Below are positions 53,505 through 61,554 of a stretch of DNA of 64,000 nt, in pieces. Within the stretch, counting starts at the first letter, position 1. Every line of letters begins with the position of its first letter. The notes under the pieces were generated by a model that made no database searches, was not told the DNA's origin, and saw nothing but the letters and a program-made list of their open reading frames with translations. The translations under genes and the position numbers were made by a program. Origin of the DNA: Levilactobacillus suantsaiihabitans. GTDB lineage: Bacteria; Bacillota; Bacilli; Lactobacillales; Lactobacillaceae. The stretch is taken from NCBI RefSeq assembly GCF_004745505.1, contig NZ_RKLX01000007.1, positions 1-64,000 on the forward strand. The letters run 5' to 3'.

Positions 53505-55064
53505 TCAGCGCCGGAACATCTGGCGATAGATCCGTCGTCCCAGAAACAAGAAGACCACCAACACCATCGTCGTGATTGTAAAGAAGACGAAGAGAATATT
53601 CCCTTGGACCTTGAAGTAGCGATCAAGCGCCACGTGCCGGGTTTGGGAAAAATGATAGTTCGGCACACCAGTTGCCTCGGCACCCACCGTGACCGGACTA
53701 CCGTTCAAATAATAGACGCCATCGTGGTAACCAAACGTGGCCGAGCCACTGGTAATTTTAGCCCGCAACTGTGCCTGCGGCTGATACCAATCAACATCTA
53801 GCCTGGTGACCTGTTTCAGCAGAGCAGTCAACCGTTTTTGACTAGTTGGCAACGACACTGTCAACGCTGTCTTGACGGGAAACTTTAAGCGATTGACCGC
53901 AATCTGCCGCCCATTTTTGACCGTCAACAAGCTATGAAGACTGAGCCCCGTCCAGGTCTGAGGATACGTGGCGCCGCGATTATCTTGATTGGCAAAGGTC
54001 GTGGTCGCTGGATTAGGCAATAGCAACACGTTGCTAGACCGCGCTAAGCCGTGACGCCGAAAGAGTTTGTCTTGATTCCAGTAGATGGGCGCACTGATCC
54101 CCACCGGGATAACTTGACGTTGCCCCAACTGATTGAGTTCTTCGACCATGGTTCGCTCTAATAATGGGCCACTTTGACGATTAGCGGCACCAACGATGGG
54201 CACCTGTAAGAAGATGACACCCTGATTGTTTTCCACGACGCGCAACGCCTTGGTAAATCGTGAAAAAGCCCTTAAGGACGTATTGTCGGCAACCGACGTG
54301 GTGCTCACAGCAAAGGGGATGCCCGCTGCATTGAGTTTGCTGGCTAATTTGGTCAGCCGCGTCAGATTACTATAGGGGGTCACCCCCGTCACGGTCAATA
54401 GAGGGCGTTGCCGCTGAACCCGTCCAAAGAGTTGGGCAATCGTTTGACCCGCTAAGACCTGGCTGAACCCACTAGACTCAAAGTAAGGCAAGTAGCCAGC
54501 ATGGCCGACCACTGTGCCATAGGGATAACGACCAATGCCTTGGTTCTGTGGTTGCAACTGACCAAAATGACGGGCTCCTTTTTTCAAACGCAACAACGTG
54601 ATGTCTTCGCTAAATGGCAGCAATTGCCGCTGGTCGCCCGCCGTTACCGTTAGCTGTTGGTGATACACATTGTGCCGAACGGCGTGTAACTGGCGGGCCT
54701 CTGCGCGACTTAATTGCTGGCCGATATGTAACTTCTGACCGGAAAAGGCCTGGCGATCCCGGGTAAAGGCGGCATTGTGCAAGTTTCCTTGGGGCCAATT
54801 AACCAAGGTGACCACGCCCGAATATTTCTTGGCCGTAAGTTGCCCCGCATAATAGTCACTTAATTTTTCGGTCTGCGTTGCCATTCCCGCGCTAGCCAAC
54901 AATTGCTGGAGTCCCGCTAGCTTCTGCTGCCCCGCAACCGTTGGATTCAACGCATCATAGACGATCAGAACTCGCCTACTCGCGCCTTGAGCCGTGGTCG
55001 GTTGGGCACCCAGCAGCAGCCCGCTCAGTAATAGCACCATGATTAGGAATAGTCGTTTTTTCAC
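53505..55064 (-). CDS. pssB: exported exopolysaccharide-operon protein (PssB-like)
   Basis: A 519-residue protein with a signal peptide (FLIMVLLLSGLLLGAQPTTA), a long extracellular region and a C-terminal helix (GNILFVFFTITTMVLVVFLFLG) with basic end. The segment TGVTPYSNLTRLTKLASKLNAAGIPFAVS resembles DUF2334/polysaccharide deacetylase-like folds; this is a weak recognition. Its place between pssA and pssC matches the Listeria pss order. Its start overlaps the pssA stop by 4 bases. Confidence 0.75.
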   Translation of the reverse strand: MKKRLFLIMVLLLSGLLLGAQPTTAQGASRRVLIVYDALNPTVAGQQKLAGLQQLLASAGMATQTEKLSDYYAGQLTAKKYSGVVTLVNWPQGNLHNAAFTRDRQAFSGQKLHIGQQLSRAEARQLHAVRHNVYHQQLTVTAGDQRQLLPFSEDITLLRLKKGARHFGQLQPQNQGIGRYPYGTVVGHAGYLPYFESSGFSQVLAGQTIAQLFGRVQRQRPLLTVTGVTPYSNLTRLTKLASKLNAAGIPFAVSTTSVADNTSLRAFSRFTKALRVVENNQGVIFLQVPIVGAANRQSGPLLERTMVEELNQLGQRQVIPVGISAPIYWNQDKLFRRHGLARSSNVLLLPNPATTTFANQDNRGATYPQTWTGLSLHSLLTVKNGRQIAVNRLKFPVKTALTVSLPTSQKRLTALLKQVTRLDVDWYQPQAQLRAKITSGSATFGYHDGVYYLNGSPVTVGAEATGVPNYHFSQTRHVALDRYFKVQGNILFVFFTITTMVLVVFLFLGRRIYRQMFRR

Positions 55065-56560
55065 GCTTCGTCCTCCTCAATATTTCCGTCTGAATGCCAC
55101 AACCGGTGATTCAATAGGTCGGCGACAAACATGACTAAGATCAAGTCCAGACTGACCGGCACCATAAATAAGTGCTTCGCTAAATCAGCATCCCCATCCC
55201 CGATAATGGAAATAATGGGGACAAAGATGAAAACGGTCAACAATCCCATGACCAAGAAGAACCGGACCACGTTAGCGACACGTTTATGAACCAGATCGTT
55301 GTAGGCGCCGATTCCAAAGACGACCAACAACGCGATGGTCAATAGAATATCAAAGGAAAATTTTTGTGGGAAGAAGGCTCCGGCCAAGTTACTGAAGCCG
55401 GTGAAATAGGTCACCTGAGCCCCAGCTGGCTTGCCACTAGCCTGCTGATAATCTCCCACCGCCTTGACCTGCGTAATCATCATGTCGCCGGCCGCAACAT
55501 CTAACAGTGTGTGAAACTGCGGATAATGATGGAGATAGTACCCCATGATCCAACCAAAGCCCGTTCGCTCATTGAGACCACGTTTGACCGACGAAGCACT
55601 GGGATTGATGGCTGCAAAGTTTTTCGGGTAATAGTCTTGATTCCGCATCAACGCGTATTGCTCGTCTACTCCGCGTTGAGCAATTTTTTTGCTGGGATCA
55701 TCCGTATGTAACAACACCCCATGTGTAAATGCCTGATACTGATTAATATCATTAAATTGTTGGGTGATGAGGGTGTAGGTGAGGACTCCCGTCACCAAGA
55801 TACCGGCAATACCACCCAGAATCCAGAGCCATTGCGCACGTTTTTTAAAGATAAAGAATAACCCAATGCTGGTGACGGCATAGCTTAGGGCCAATGGGGC
55901 ATTTTGCTGCTTATTGGCAATCAGCAACATGATGCTGACGAAATAGACCACGGTCAAAATGCGGGGATGCCAGTCCGGTCGGCGGGCGACCAGCATCAGT
56001 GCTGCAAAGGCATATAGCATCAAAATCAGCATGCCTGGTTCTGCAAAAAACGAATTGAAGTATAAGGTGAATGAAGAATCCGCAAAGACAAAGACAATCA
56101 GCAACGCAATCAGATAACTGCGCAACTTGCGATACGGTGCGGTCATCGCCATGGTCACTAAATAAATACTCCCTAGGTAAGGCACATAGTAGACCAGACC
56201 CATGAAACGCAAGTCAAAGATGGTCTTGCTATAGACCGCCTTGTTGAGCATGATGGCTAATTTAACAAAGAGCGGCTGGGAAGAAAACACCGCGGCAGTC
56301 GTATCGTTGTAATACTGCATGATTCCTAGTTTAGGCGTCACATAGTCCAACATGCTGTAGCCCTTCAAATGATACAGACCGTTGACAAATTGGGCACGGT
56401 AAAAATCCCCATTGTCAGCCAATCCGTGAAACGGCGGTACAAACAGTAAGACCCCCGCAATGACTGCCGCCAGTAGGGTTGCCAGTAAGGCCGGCGAACA
56501 GTGTCGTGCCCACCAACCCCAAAAATTGCGCCATTTTAGTTTGAGTCCATCGATGGTCAC
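55061..56560 (-). CDS. pssA: polytopic membrane protein of the exopolysaccharide operon (PssA-like)
   Basis: A 499-residue protein with about 10-11 helices and a large loop between helices 8 and 9 (about 290-370). The first extracytoplasmic loop FVPPFHGLADNGDFYRAQF has the acidic pattern of GT-C glycosyltransferases. It is coupled to pssB by an ATGA overlap and follows the lipoprotein gene by 22 bases. Role in modifying or exporting the polymer is inferred. Confidence 0.75.
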   Translation of the reverse strand: MTIDGLKLKWRNFWGWWARHCSPALLATLLAAVIAGVLLFVPPFHGLADNGDFYRAQFVNGLYHLKGYSMLDYVTPKLGIMQYYNDTTAAVFSSQPLFVKLAIMLNKAVYSKTIFDLRFMGLVYYVPYLGSIYLVTMAMTAPYRKLRSYLIALLIVFVFADSSFTLYFNSFFAEPGMLILMLYAFAALMLVARRPDWHPRILTVVYFVSIMLLIANKQQNAPLALSYAVTSIGLFFIFKKRAQWLWILGGIAGILVTGVLTYTLITQQFNDINQYQAFTHGVLLHTDDPSKKIAQRGVDEQYALMRNQDYYPKNFAAINPSASSVKRGLNERTGFGWIMGYYLHHYPQFHTLLDVAAGDMMITQVKAVGDYQQASGKPAGAQVTYFTGFSNLAGAFFPQKFSFDILLTIALLVVFGIGAYNDLVHKRVANVVRFFLVMGLLTVFIFVPIISIIGDGDADLAKHLFMVPVSLDLILVMFVADLLNHRLWHSDGNIEEDEA

Positions 56561-56582
56561 ACTGCTCTTCCTTTCTGTTCAT

Positions 56583-57716
56583 TCAATCAGATGCCGCATT
56601 TAACGCCGTCAAATTACTGTAGGAATAGCTCTGGTGGCTCTTCGCATCCCCGATACCGCCGCTGATTGGTGACCGCCCCGTTACTTGCCCGGCCCACACC
56701 AACTGCATGGCTATACGGTAATTAGCTTGATCCTTGGCAGCGGCGAAGATCATCGCCGCTAACGCATAATTCGCCGTCGATTGGCCACGATTGGTGATGC
56801 TGCCAGCGGTCGAATAACCGTTGTACAGCTTTTTAGCCTTGACCTGCTGTGCTAGCCAAGTCCGGCTGGTCGCTTTTAACTGCCCGACCTCGGCTAAATG
56901 CAAAAGAACTTCCAGAGCCTCCGATGTGTTCAGATCCTTAGGTGAATACGTCAGCGTATCCCAGCTAAAGCTCGTTGCATATAGTGGAAAGACGTTGCCC
57001 AAATAACCACCACGCACGACTTTCAGTTGCTCGTTATAGGCCCGGCGACCAGCCCGGGTTCCCTGTTCGTAATACCGCAATGTCTTAAAATCAAAATACG
57101 CCAAGCTACTGGTCTTCGCCGTTCGTTTAGACTGCGGGTCATAATAGTCATAGAGCTTGCCATCCTTAAGCGCACCAGACTTGAGAGCAGCGAAATGATT
57201 GGCCGCCGCTTGCCGGTAACGTTGCGTGTGCGTCTGAGCATCATACAAATTCAGCGCCCGAATAATCCGCAAGTCATCCAAAGTGGCGTTAACGGCAAAC
57301 CGTTGGTGACTGCGAGGATCATAGCGATAGCTGAATTGCCCATGGTCCCCAAAGGTCTTGACCGTGGCACGATAAAACGTTCGAAACGCCGCATCCTGGT
57401 GACTCTGTGCCAAGTATTGTAGCCACATTCCCGCTGATTCACTCAACAGCTCATGCCCCGTGGCCACCCCACGCTGGCGGGTCCGGGTATCCACGTAATT
57501 GGTATAGATTCCCTGTTTACTCTGCATTTTAGTCTTGATGAACCGCGCCAATCGGCGTTGATTGCGTTGATCCGTCGCAGTATGCAGTGTTGGTGACTGA
57601 ATAAGCGTCGTCGGGGCGGTCGTCGGTGGCGTCATGGTGGCGGACTTTCCCTGACAACCACTCAGTAGTAGCGCCACGATTCCGACTATCAATACCCACC
57701 AGTGTTGTTTATACAT
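56583..57716 (-). CDS. lipoprotein with glycoside hydrolase 8-like fold
   Basis: A 377-residue protein with a lipoprotein signal (LIVGIVALLLSGC, lipobox LSGC at 18-21), a Thr-rich linker and an alpha/alpha-barrel resembling GH8 (GHELLSESAGMWLQYLAQ with the probable acid Glu, and NATLDDLRIIRAL). It is the first gene of the pss-like operon; outer-surface hydrolases of this sort trim or release exopolysaccharide. Catalytic status is not proven. GAGGAGGGG precedes the ATG; a TATAAT at 57791-57796 may be the operon promoter. Confidence 0.72.
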   Translation of the reverse strand: MYKQHWWVLIVGIVALLLSGCQGKSATMTPPTTAPTTLIQSPTLHTATDQRNQRRLARFIKTKMQSKQGIYTNYVDTRTRQRGVATGHELLSESAGMWLQYLAQSHQDAAFRTFYRATVKTFGDHGQFSYRYDPRSHQRFAVNATLDDLRIIRALNLYDAQTHTQRYRQAAANHFAALKSGALKDGKLYDYYDPQSKRTAKTSSLAYFDFKTLRYYEQGTRAGRRAYNEQLKVVRGGYLGNVFPLYATSFSWDTLTYSPKDLNTSEALEVLLHLAEVGQLKATSRTWLAQQVKAKKLYNGYSTAGSITNRGQSTANYALAAMIFAAAKDQANYRIAMQLVWAGQVTGRSPISGGIGDAKSHQSYSYSNLTALNAASD

Positions 57717-57790
57717 GGTTCCACCCCTCCTCAGAGTTCATCATTTCACCGGTCACATACGTCTTCATAGTACCATGATTTTTCTTCAGA

Positions 57791-57817
57791 ATTATACTGA
57801 TTATGTATGAAATTCAA
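57791..57817 (-). promoter_or_regulatory. candidate promoter of the pss-like operon
   Basis: Minus strand: TTGAAT (57812-57817), only 15 bases, then a perfect TATAAT (57791-57796). The short spacing lowers confidence. Confidence 0.45.
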
Positions 57818-57944
57818 TATTTACATCATTACCTGTCATTATTTAACATATACTGTCGCTAGCGCTGACTACGGCTGGTTTTTACCTGAAGGTTGCAAGT
57901 AAAATTAACGCGCTGATTGCTGTAACGACGGTGTTCCGATTCCC

Positions 57945-58222
57945 AAAATTGGCGAACCCAGACGCCTGCGTCAGCCAGGGTTCCGCCTGCTATGGGGGAC
58001 ACCTCCAGCCGGAGAAGCGGGCTTCCGGTTCGCTTTGAAGCCTTACAAAACCCGTAAGTCTTCAAAGTCGCCCCGCGCTGTAGGCTGAGACAAAACCTCA
58101 GCCAACACCGCCGACACAGCTGGCTCCACCCTGGCTGCCTCCGGCAAGGTTGATGCCTATCAATAACACTGTGTTAATGATAGACACGTCGTCAATGCAG
58201 CGACCATCTGGGGTTAAGACGA
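57945..58222 (+). repeat. composite repeat module C, copy 1
   Basis: About 280 bases, roughly 85% identical by eye to the reverse complement of 62497-62783. Shared blocks include GTCAGCCAGGGTTCC, GACACAGCTGGCTCCACCCT and the palindrome TAACACTGTGTTA. Module A follows at 58254. Confidence 0.85.
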
Positions 58223-58253
58223 TAGTTACTAACACGCACTACCGTAGCCGAGA

Positions 58254-58419
58254 GTTCGCCAAATATGGGTTCAGCCGTGGGAGTTGCCTTAGCGGCGCAG
58301 TTCATGCCGCTTAGGCAACTGGCGTCTTTGAGACGTGTTTTCCGGCTCAAAGCGAGGTGTCGAGACCGTTTTTTGGCTCGACCCGTCCGCCCCAGCGTTC
58401 CAACCCATATTTGGCGAAC
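58254..58419 (+). repeat. composite repeat module A, copy 2
   Basis: 166 bases bounded by the perfect inverted repeat GTTCGCCAAATATGGGTT (58254-58271, 58402-58419). One inner stem reads AGTTGCCTTAGCGGC/GCCGCTTAGGCAACT; copy 1 has T and A where this has C and G, a paired change. A shared tail follows to about 58520 (CATGCTAACAGTAGTTTCAG). Confidence 0.88.
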
Positions 58420-58535
58420 GGTAGGCGACCAGTTCGCATCATGTAGCTGTAAACGACTATTTTTAACGCCATGAATCGCATGCTAACAGTAGTTTCAGCT
58501 GATTTTCGCCTTTCAACCTTTAGTTTTTAAGTCAA

Positions 58536-58575
58536 AAAAAGCCAGCCGGGCTTCGACTGACTGCTTGGCTATTCA
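58536..58575 (-). terminator. likely terminator of the nuclease gene
   Basis: Minus strand: AGCCA and TGGCT arms with a partly paired 21-base interior, then TTTTTTT, 28 bases after the stop. Confidence 0.6.
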
Positions 58576-58602
58576 TTTAAAAAATGGTTACCGGCTGAAC
58601 CG

Positions 58603-59418
58603 CTAAAAGCTACTAGCCGGATCCCCATACTGGCTGGTCCCGGTGCTGTAGTTAATCTTGACGCCGGCTTGGATATTGAAGATATAAACGTTGTACGAGA
58701 TTCCCGTGTTTTTCACGGATTTGGCCTGCATGTGGACCCCGCGGGCGACTAGCTCATTGCCGCGAAAGACCGGCTGGACCTGGTAGCGCACGTAGTCACT
58801 GGGATGGCTCTTCAGGTAGCTGGCCACCGGATTTTCATAGGCCGTCATGCCCGGATCATTGAGCGAACGGGTCCCGGTCATCAGGTTTTTCAAATTATTG
58901 TTTTGCCCCGTCAGCTGGTAGCCAATCAAGTGACTCCGGTTGTACAGGTAGCCCTTCTTGCCGTTGACGGTGTAGGCCTTGTTCTTCCAACCGGTCGGAC
59001 TGACATACAGTGGCTGGCGCTTGGCCGTGGGCATGGTGCTCTTACTCAACAGGGCGTTAGCCGTCGTGACCCGGTTCAAACTATCCAGATCGCCATAGGT
59101 TGCCCAGGCCCCCTTCTTGGTCGACAGCTCGGCTTTGGTAAAGGTCGGCTTGTTGTGGTTGACCGCCACGATTTGCGTCCCGGTGTACTTCTGATTGGCC
59201 AAGGCCTTGGTCGCTACGGACTGCTTGGGCGTCGTCGTGGTGGACCCAGATTGTTGGCTGCTGGAACTGCCCACTAGGCTGGTCGCCAGGTTGGTGATCT
59301 TGCGGGCGGTCGGATTGCCCTGGCTACTCAGTGCCCCCACGGCCCCAATCAAGGTCACCGCAATGGCCGTATAGATGGACACTTTCCCCCGGCGCCGGCC
59401 CCGATAACGTTTACTCAT
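58603..59418 (-). CDS. membrane-anchored DNA/RNA non-specific endonuclease
   Basis: A 271-residue protein with a basic N-terminus and one helix (VSIYTAIAVTLIGAVGAL), a Ser/Thr/Gln-rich linker, and a beta-beta-alpha-Me nuclease domain. The catalytic His motif reads YNRSHLIGYQLTGQ and the Asn-rich segment NNNLKNLMTGTRSLN follows, as in streptococcal EndA-type enzymes. It acts outside the membrane, degrading extracellular DNA or processing DNA on entry. An extended -10 (TGGTAAACT) lies about 40 bases upstream. Confidence 0.9.
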   Translation of the reverse strand: MSKRYRGRRRGKVSIYTAIAVTLIGAVGALSSQGNPTARKITNLATSLVGSSSSQQSGSTTTTPKQSVATKALANQKYTGTQIVAVNHNKPTFTKAELSTKKGAWATYGDLDSLNRVTTANALLSKSTMPTAKRQPLYVSPTGWKNKAYTVNGKKGYLYNRSHLIGYQLTGQNNNLKNLMTGTRSLNDPGMTAYENPVASYLKSHPSDYVRYQVQPVFRGNELVARGVHMQAKSVKNTGISYNVYIFNIQAGVKINYSTGTSQYGDPASSF

Positions 59419-59599
59419 TTTCCTCTTCCTCTCATCTCTAAAGTCGTTGAGTCTAGTTTACCAAAAGAACATACGTTTGTCTGCATTTATTAGTTATTAA
59501 TAATTTATTTTTAATAACTAATATTGATTATTGCCAGCTGTCATCACAACTTAACACTTTTTTAACTGGCAGCAGGCCGTTTTCTGCGCGGTCACATGC

Positions 59600-59605
59600 T
59601 ATACT
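59600..59605 (+). promoter_or_regulatory. extended -10 promoter of the lipoprotein gene
   Basis: TGCTATACT, an extended -10, 75 bases before the ATG. No clear -35. Confidence 0.5.
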
Positions 59606-59678
59606 AACGATAGATAGAAGTAGGCGGTTTGTGTGTCGCACACAAAACTGTTATTATTTTGGATGAGGTGATTGAGAT

Positions 59679-60218
59679 ATGAAGAAATCCCGAATTTTTG
59701 CCGCCGCTCTGAGCCTAGTAGCCGTCCTGGCTGTGGGCTTAGCCGGTTGCAGCTCGAGTAGTCAGTCGGGGAGCAATCAACAAGCTAGTTTTAAAAACAA
59801 AACGACGAAAAAGTCAGACGTGAAGTCCACGTTAACTAGTTCTAAGCAACTCTGGTACGTCACGGGTTCCGTGAATGCCAAGAGCAACTCTGGCCTGGAA
59901 GCCTACCGTTTCAACAACAACGGCAAGGTCACGGTCTACAACGTCAACAAGCTCTACAAGTCTTACAGCGCTGCCAAGAAGGACAACGCTTTAAGCAAGG
60001 TCGGGACGTTAACCACCACGTTCAAGACCAAGGGTGACGACACCGTCATCAACTTCAAGGGTAAGCTGTCTGACATTCCGATGACGCAAAAGTTTACGGT
60101 CAAACAGACGTTGACGGGTAAAAATAACGCCGCCAAATTAAAGGTGGCCGGTTACCACATCAGCCGTGACGTTGACGATGATGTGACAAAAGCCGTCATG
60201 ATCAAGGTCGCTGAATAA
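59679..60218 (+). CDS. small lipoprotein of unknown function
   Basis: A 179-residue exported lipoprotein: signal AAALSLVAVLAVGLAGC (lipobox LAGC, Cys at 24), a Ser/Gln/Lys-rich linker, then a beta-rich domain starting KQLWYVTGSVNAK. I do not recognise a named family. GAGGTG precedes the ATG. A full B repeat follows its stop. Confidence 0.8.
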   Translation: MKKSRIFAAALSLVAVLAVGLAGCSSSSQSGSNQQASFKNKTTKKSDVKSTLTSSKQLWYVTGSVNAKSNSGLEAYRFNNNGKVTVYNVNKLYKSYSAAKKDNALSKVGTLTTTFKTKGDDTVINFKGKLSDIPMTQKFTVKQTLTGKNNAAKLKVAGYHISRDVDDDVTKAVMIKVAE

Positions 60219-60229
60219 ACGATCACTAA

Positions 60230-60410
60230 GAGAGTGGGCCAAAAGGCGATTAGCTGGCGAGCATTAAGGCTGCTAACCGAATAATCCTGGTCTTGGATTG
60301 TTTGGTTAGCAATTTTAAGCGGAACCAGCTGCCTTTTGGCGCACGTTTCAGCTATGTAAAAGGCGAAGGCAAACGAGTCTGGGAGGTTTGATCCCAGGCT
60401 CGTTTTCTTT
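60230..60410 (+). repeat. structured repeat B, full-length copy with terminator
   Basis: It begins 12 bases after the lipoprotein stop. The outer arms CCAAAAGGC (60239-60247) and GCCTTTTGG (60331-60339) and inner arms GCTAACC/GGTTAGC (60272-60278, 60304-60310) are perfect. The tail hairpin GAGTCTGGGA/TCCCAGGCTC with CGTTTTCTTT (60376-60410) is a terminator. Confidence 0.9.
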
Positions 60411-60421
60411 AGGAGGACCCC

Positions 60422-60595
60422 ATGTTTAAAAAATACCTGCCGGAACTGGGCGGCTTGCTGGTGGTTGGTGGCGTCTTGCTCTACCAACACTACCGGCATC
60501 TCAGCGGCATCATCCTGCTGGAGACCGGCTTACTGGGGATCGCTGTGATTCTGGGGCTCGGTCATCTCTGGAGCCTGTGGCGCAACCGCCGCTAG
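60422..60595 (+). CDS. small two-helix membrane protein
   Basis: A 57-residue frame, MFKKYLPELGGLLVVGG at the start, two hydrophobic stretches and the end LWSLWRNRR. AGGAGG is 5 bases before the ATG, directly after the tail hairpin of the B repeat, so its transcription may depend on readthrough. Function unknown. Confidence 0.6.
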   Translation: MFKKYLPELGGLLVVGGVLLYQHYRHLSGIILLETGLLGIAVILGLGHLWSLWRNRR

Positions 60596-60606
60596 ACAGC
60601 TGGTTA

Positions 60607-60635
60607 ATGACAGCGCTTTCGCTTTGGGGTATGAT
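60607..60635 (+). promoter_or_regulatory. promoter with cre-like site for the His-rich gene
   Basis: ATGACA (60607-60612), 17 bases, TATGAT (60630-60635). TGACAGCGCTTTCG (60608-60621) matches the CcpA consensus at 13 of 14 positions and covers the -35. Confidence 0.6.
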
Positions 60636-60658
60636 AGGGCCAAAGGAGCGTGATTCAG

Positions 60659-60991
60659 ATGTTTAAAGACAAATTCGCAGTCCCACAAGTGTCGGCCGAA
60701 GAGATGCAGGAACACCGCGACCGCTTTTCCGCGTTGATCGCCGAATATCCCTGGCTGATACCGGCCACCGTTTCGTTGGAAATCATTCCCGTCACTGTCA
60801 TGATCCACGGCTTCTGGAAGAACCGCCAGCTGAAGAAGCAACTCCTGATTGAACGCGAACATACCAAGCAACGCCAGCTCGGCGGCTGTCACCATGGCCA
60901 CGGGCATGGCGGCCACTGCCACCACGGCGGTAAACCACAACTGTTGGCCGGCCCGCATCATGGCCACGGTCACCAGCATCACGATGCTTAA
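60659..60991 (+). CDS. membrane protein with His-rich metal-binding tail
   Basis: A 110-residue protein with one hydrophobic helix (WLIPATVSLEIIPVTVMIHGF, about 33-53), a charged linker, and a C-terminal tail with two His-rich blocks (HHGHGHGGHCHHGG and HHGHGHQHHD). Such tails bind Ni, Zn or Co. No metal transporter gene adjoins it. ATG 60659 is used because AAAGGAG is 10 bases from it; GTG 60650 is too close. Not a family I can name. Confidence 0.75.
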   Translation: MFKDKFAVPQVSAEEMQEHRDRFSALIAEYPWLIPATVSLEIIPVTVMIHGFWKNRQLKKQLLIEREHTKQRQLGGCHHGHGHGGHCHHGGKPQLLAGPHHGHGHQHHDA

Positions 60992-61310
60992 CAGCTATTG
61001 AAATTTGGTCAATGGACCGGGCGCTGAGGTGCTCGATCCATTTTCTTAATAAAATCTTAATATTTGTATTCATACATAATAAGTTATTAATACTATTAGA
61101 AATTGATGTTTTCTCCGAGATTAATTGCTTACTATCCCAGAATTTACATGAAGATGTACCCTAAACGATTAGAAAAAAGTAATCCAACCCCCTTTTGATT
61201 CCCGAAATCATCGAAAACAACCAATCGTTTAGCCATTTCTAATGATAGTCATTATTATTAAATAAATATTCTTCACAATTTCTTCACATTTGCCAGCTAG
61301 GATACAAGCA
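60992..61310. other. AT-rich gap after the His-rich gene
   Basis: No gene seen. It includes two TTCACA hexamers 11 bases apart (61272-61277, 61283-61288), which resemble PhoP direct repeats, and the dyad AATGAT-AG-TCATTATT near 61238. Confidence 0.4.
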
Positions 61311-61424
61311 TACCAATAAAAACCTATTAACCAACCTTTTTTCATTTTATTCACCAAATAAAATGAACGGCTTGCCCTAACCAAGCGAGTCGCCGCCGTC
61401 CTCTAACCAGGGACGGCTTTTTTT
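61311..61424 (+). ncRNA. candidate small RNA with three hairpins
   Basis: No open frame. A perfect 11-base stem (TTCATTTTATT/AATAAAATGAA, 61341-61367), a GCTTG/CAAGC stem with loop CCCTAAC, and a terminator GCCGTCC/GGACGGC with TTTTTTT (61395-61424). CTAAC occurs in the loops of hairpins 2 and 3, with TTAACCAACC in the single strand before hairpin 1, so it may pair with GGTTAG-like targets. The 5' end is not fixed: -10 candidates (TAGGAT, 61299) lack a good -35. Confidence 0.5.
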
Positions 61425-61461
61425 GTGCACCCACTCGTTTTGTACCGCTGGACACAACAAA

Positions 61462-61548
61462 TAGAGCCTGGGGGAAATCTCCCAGACCCTGTTCGCGTCA
61501 TCTTTACCTAGCTGAAACGTGCGCCAACAGGCAGCCGGTTCAGCTTTC
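61462..61548 (-). repeat. structured repeat B, tail-half copy after the HAD gene
   Basis: On the minus strand it starts 7 bases after the HAD stop: GAACCGGCTGCCTGTTGGCG, CGTTTCAGCTAGG, then the tail hairpin GTCTGGGAGATTTCCCCCAGGC. It matches the second half of the 60230 copy. Confidence 0.8.
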
Positions 61549-61554
61549 GTTTAC

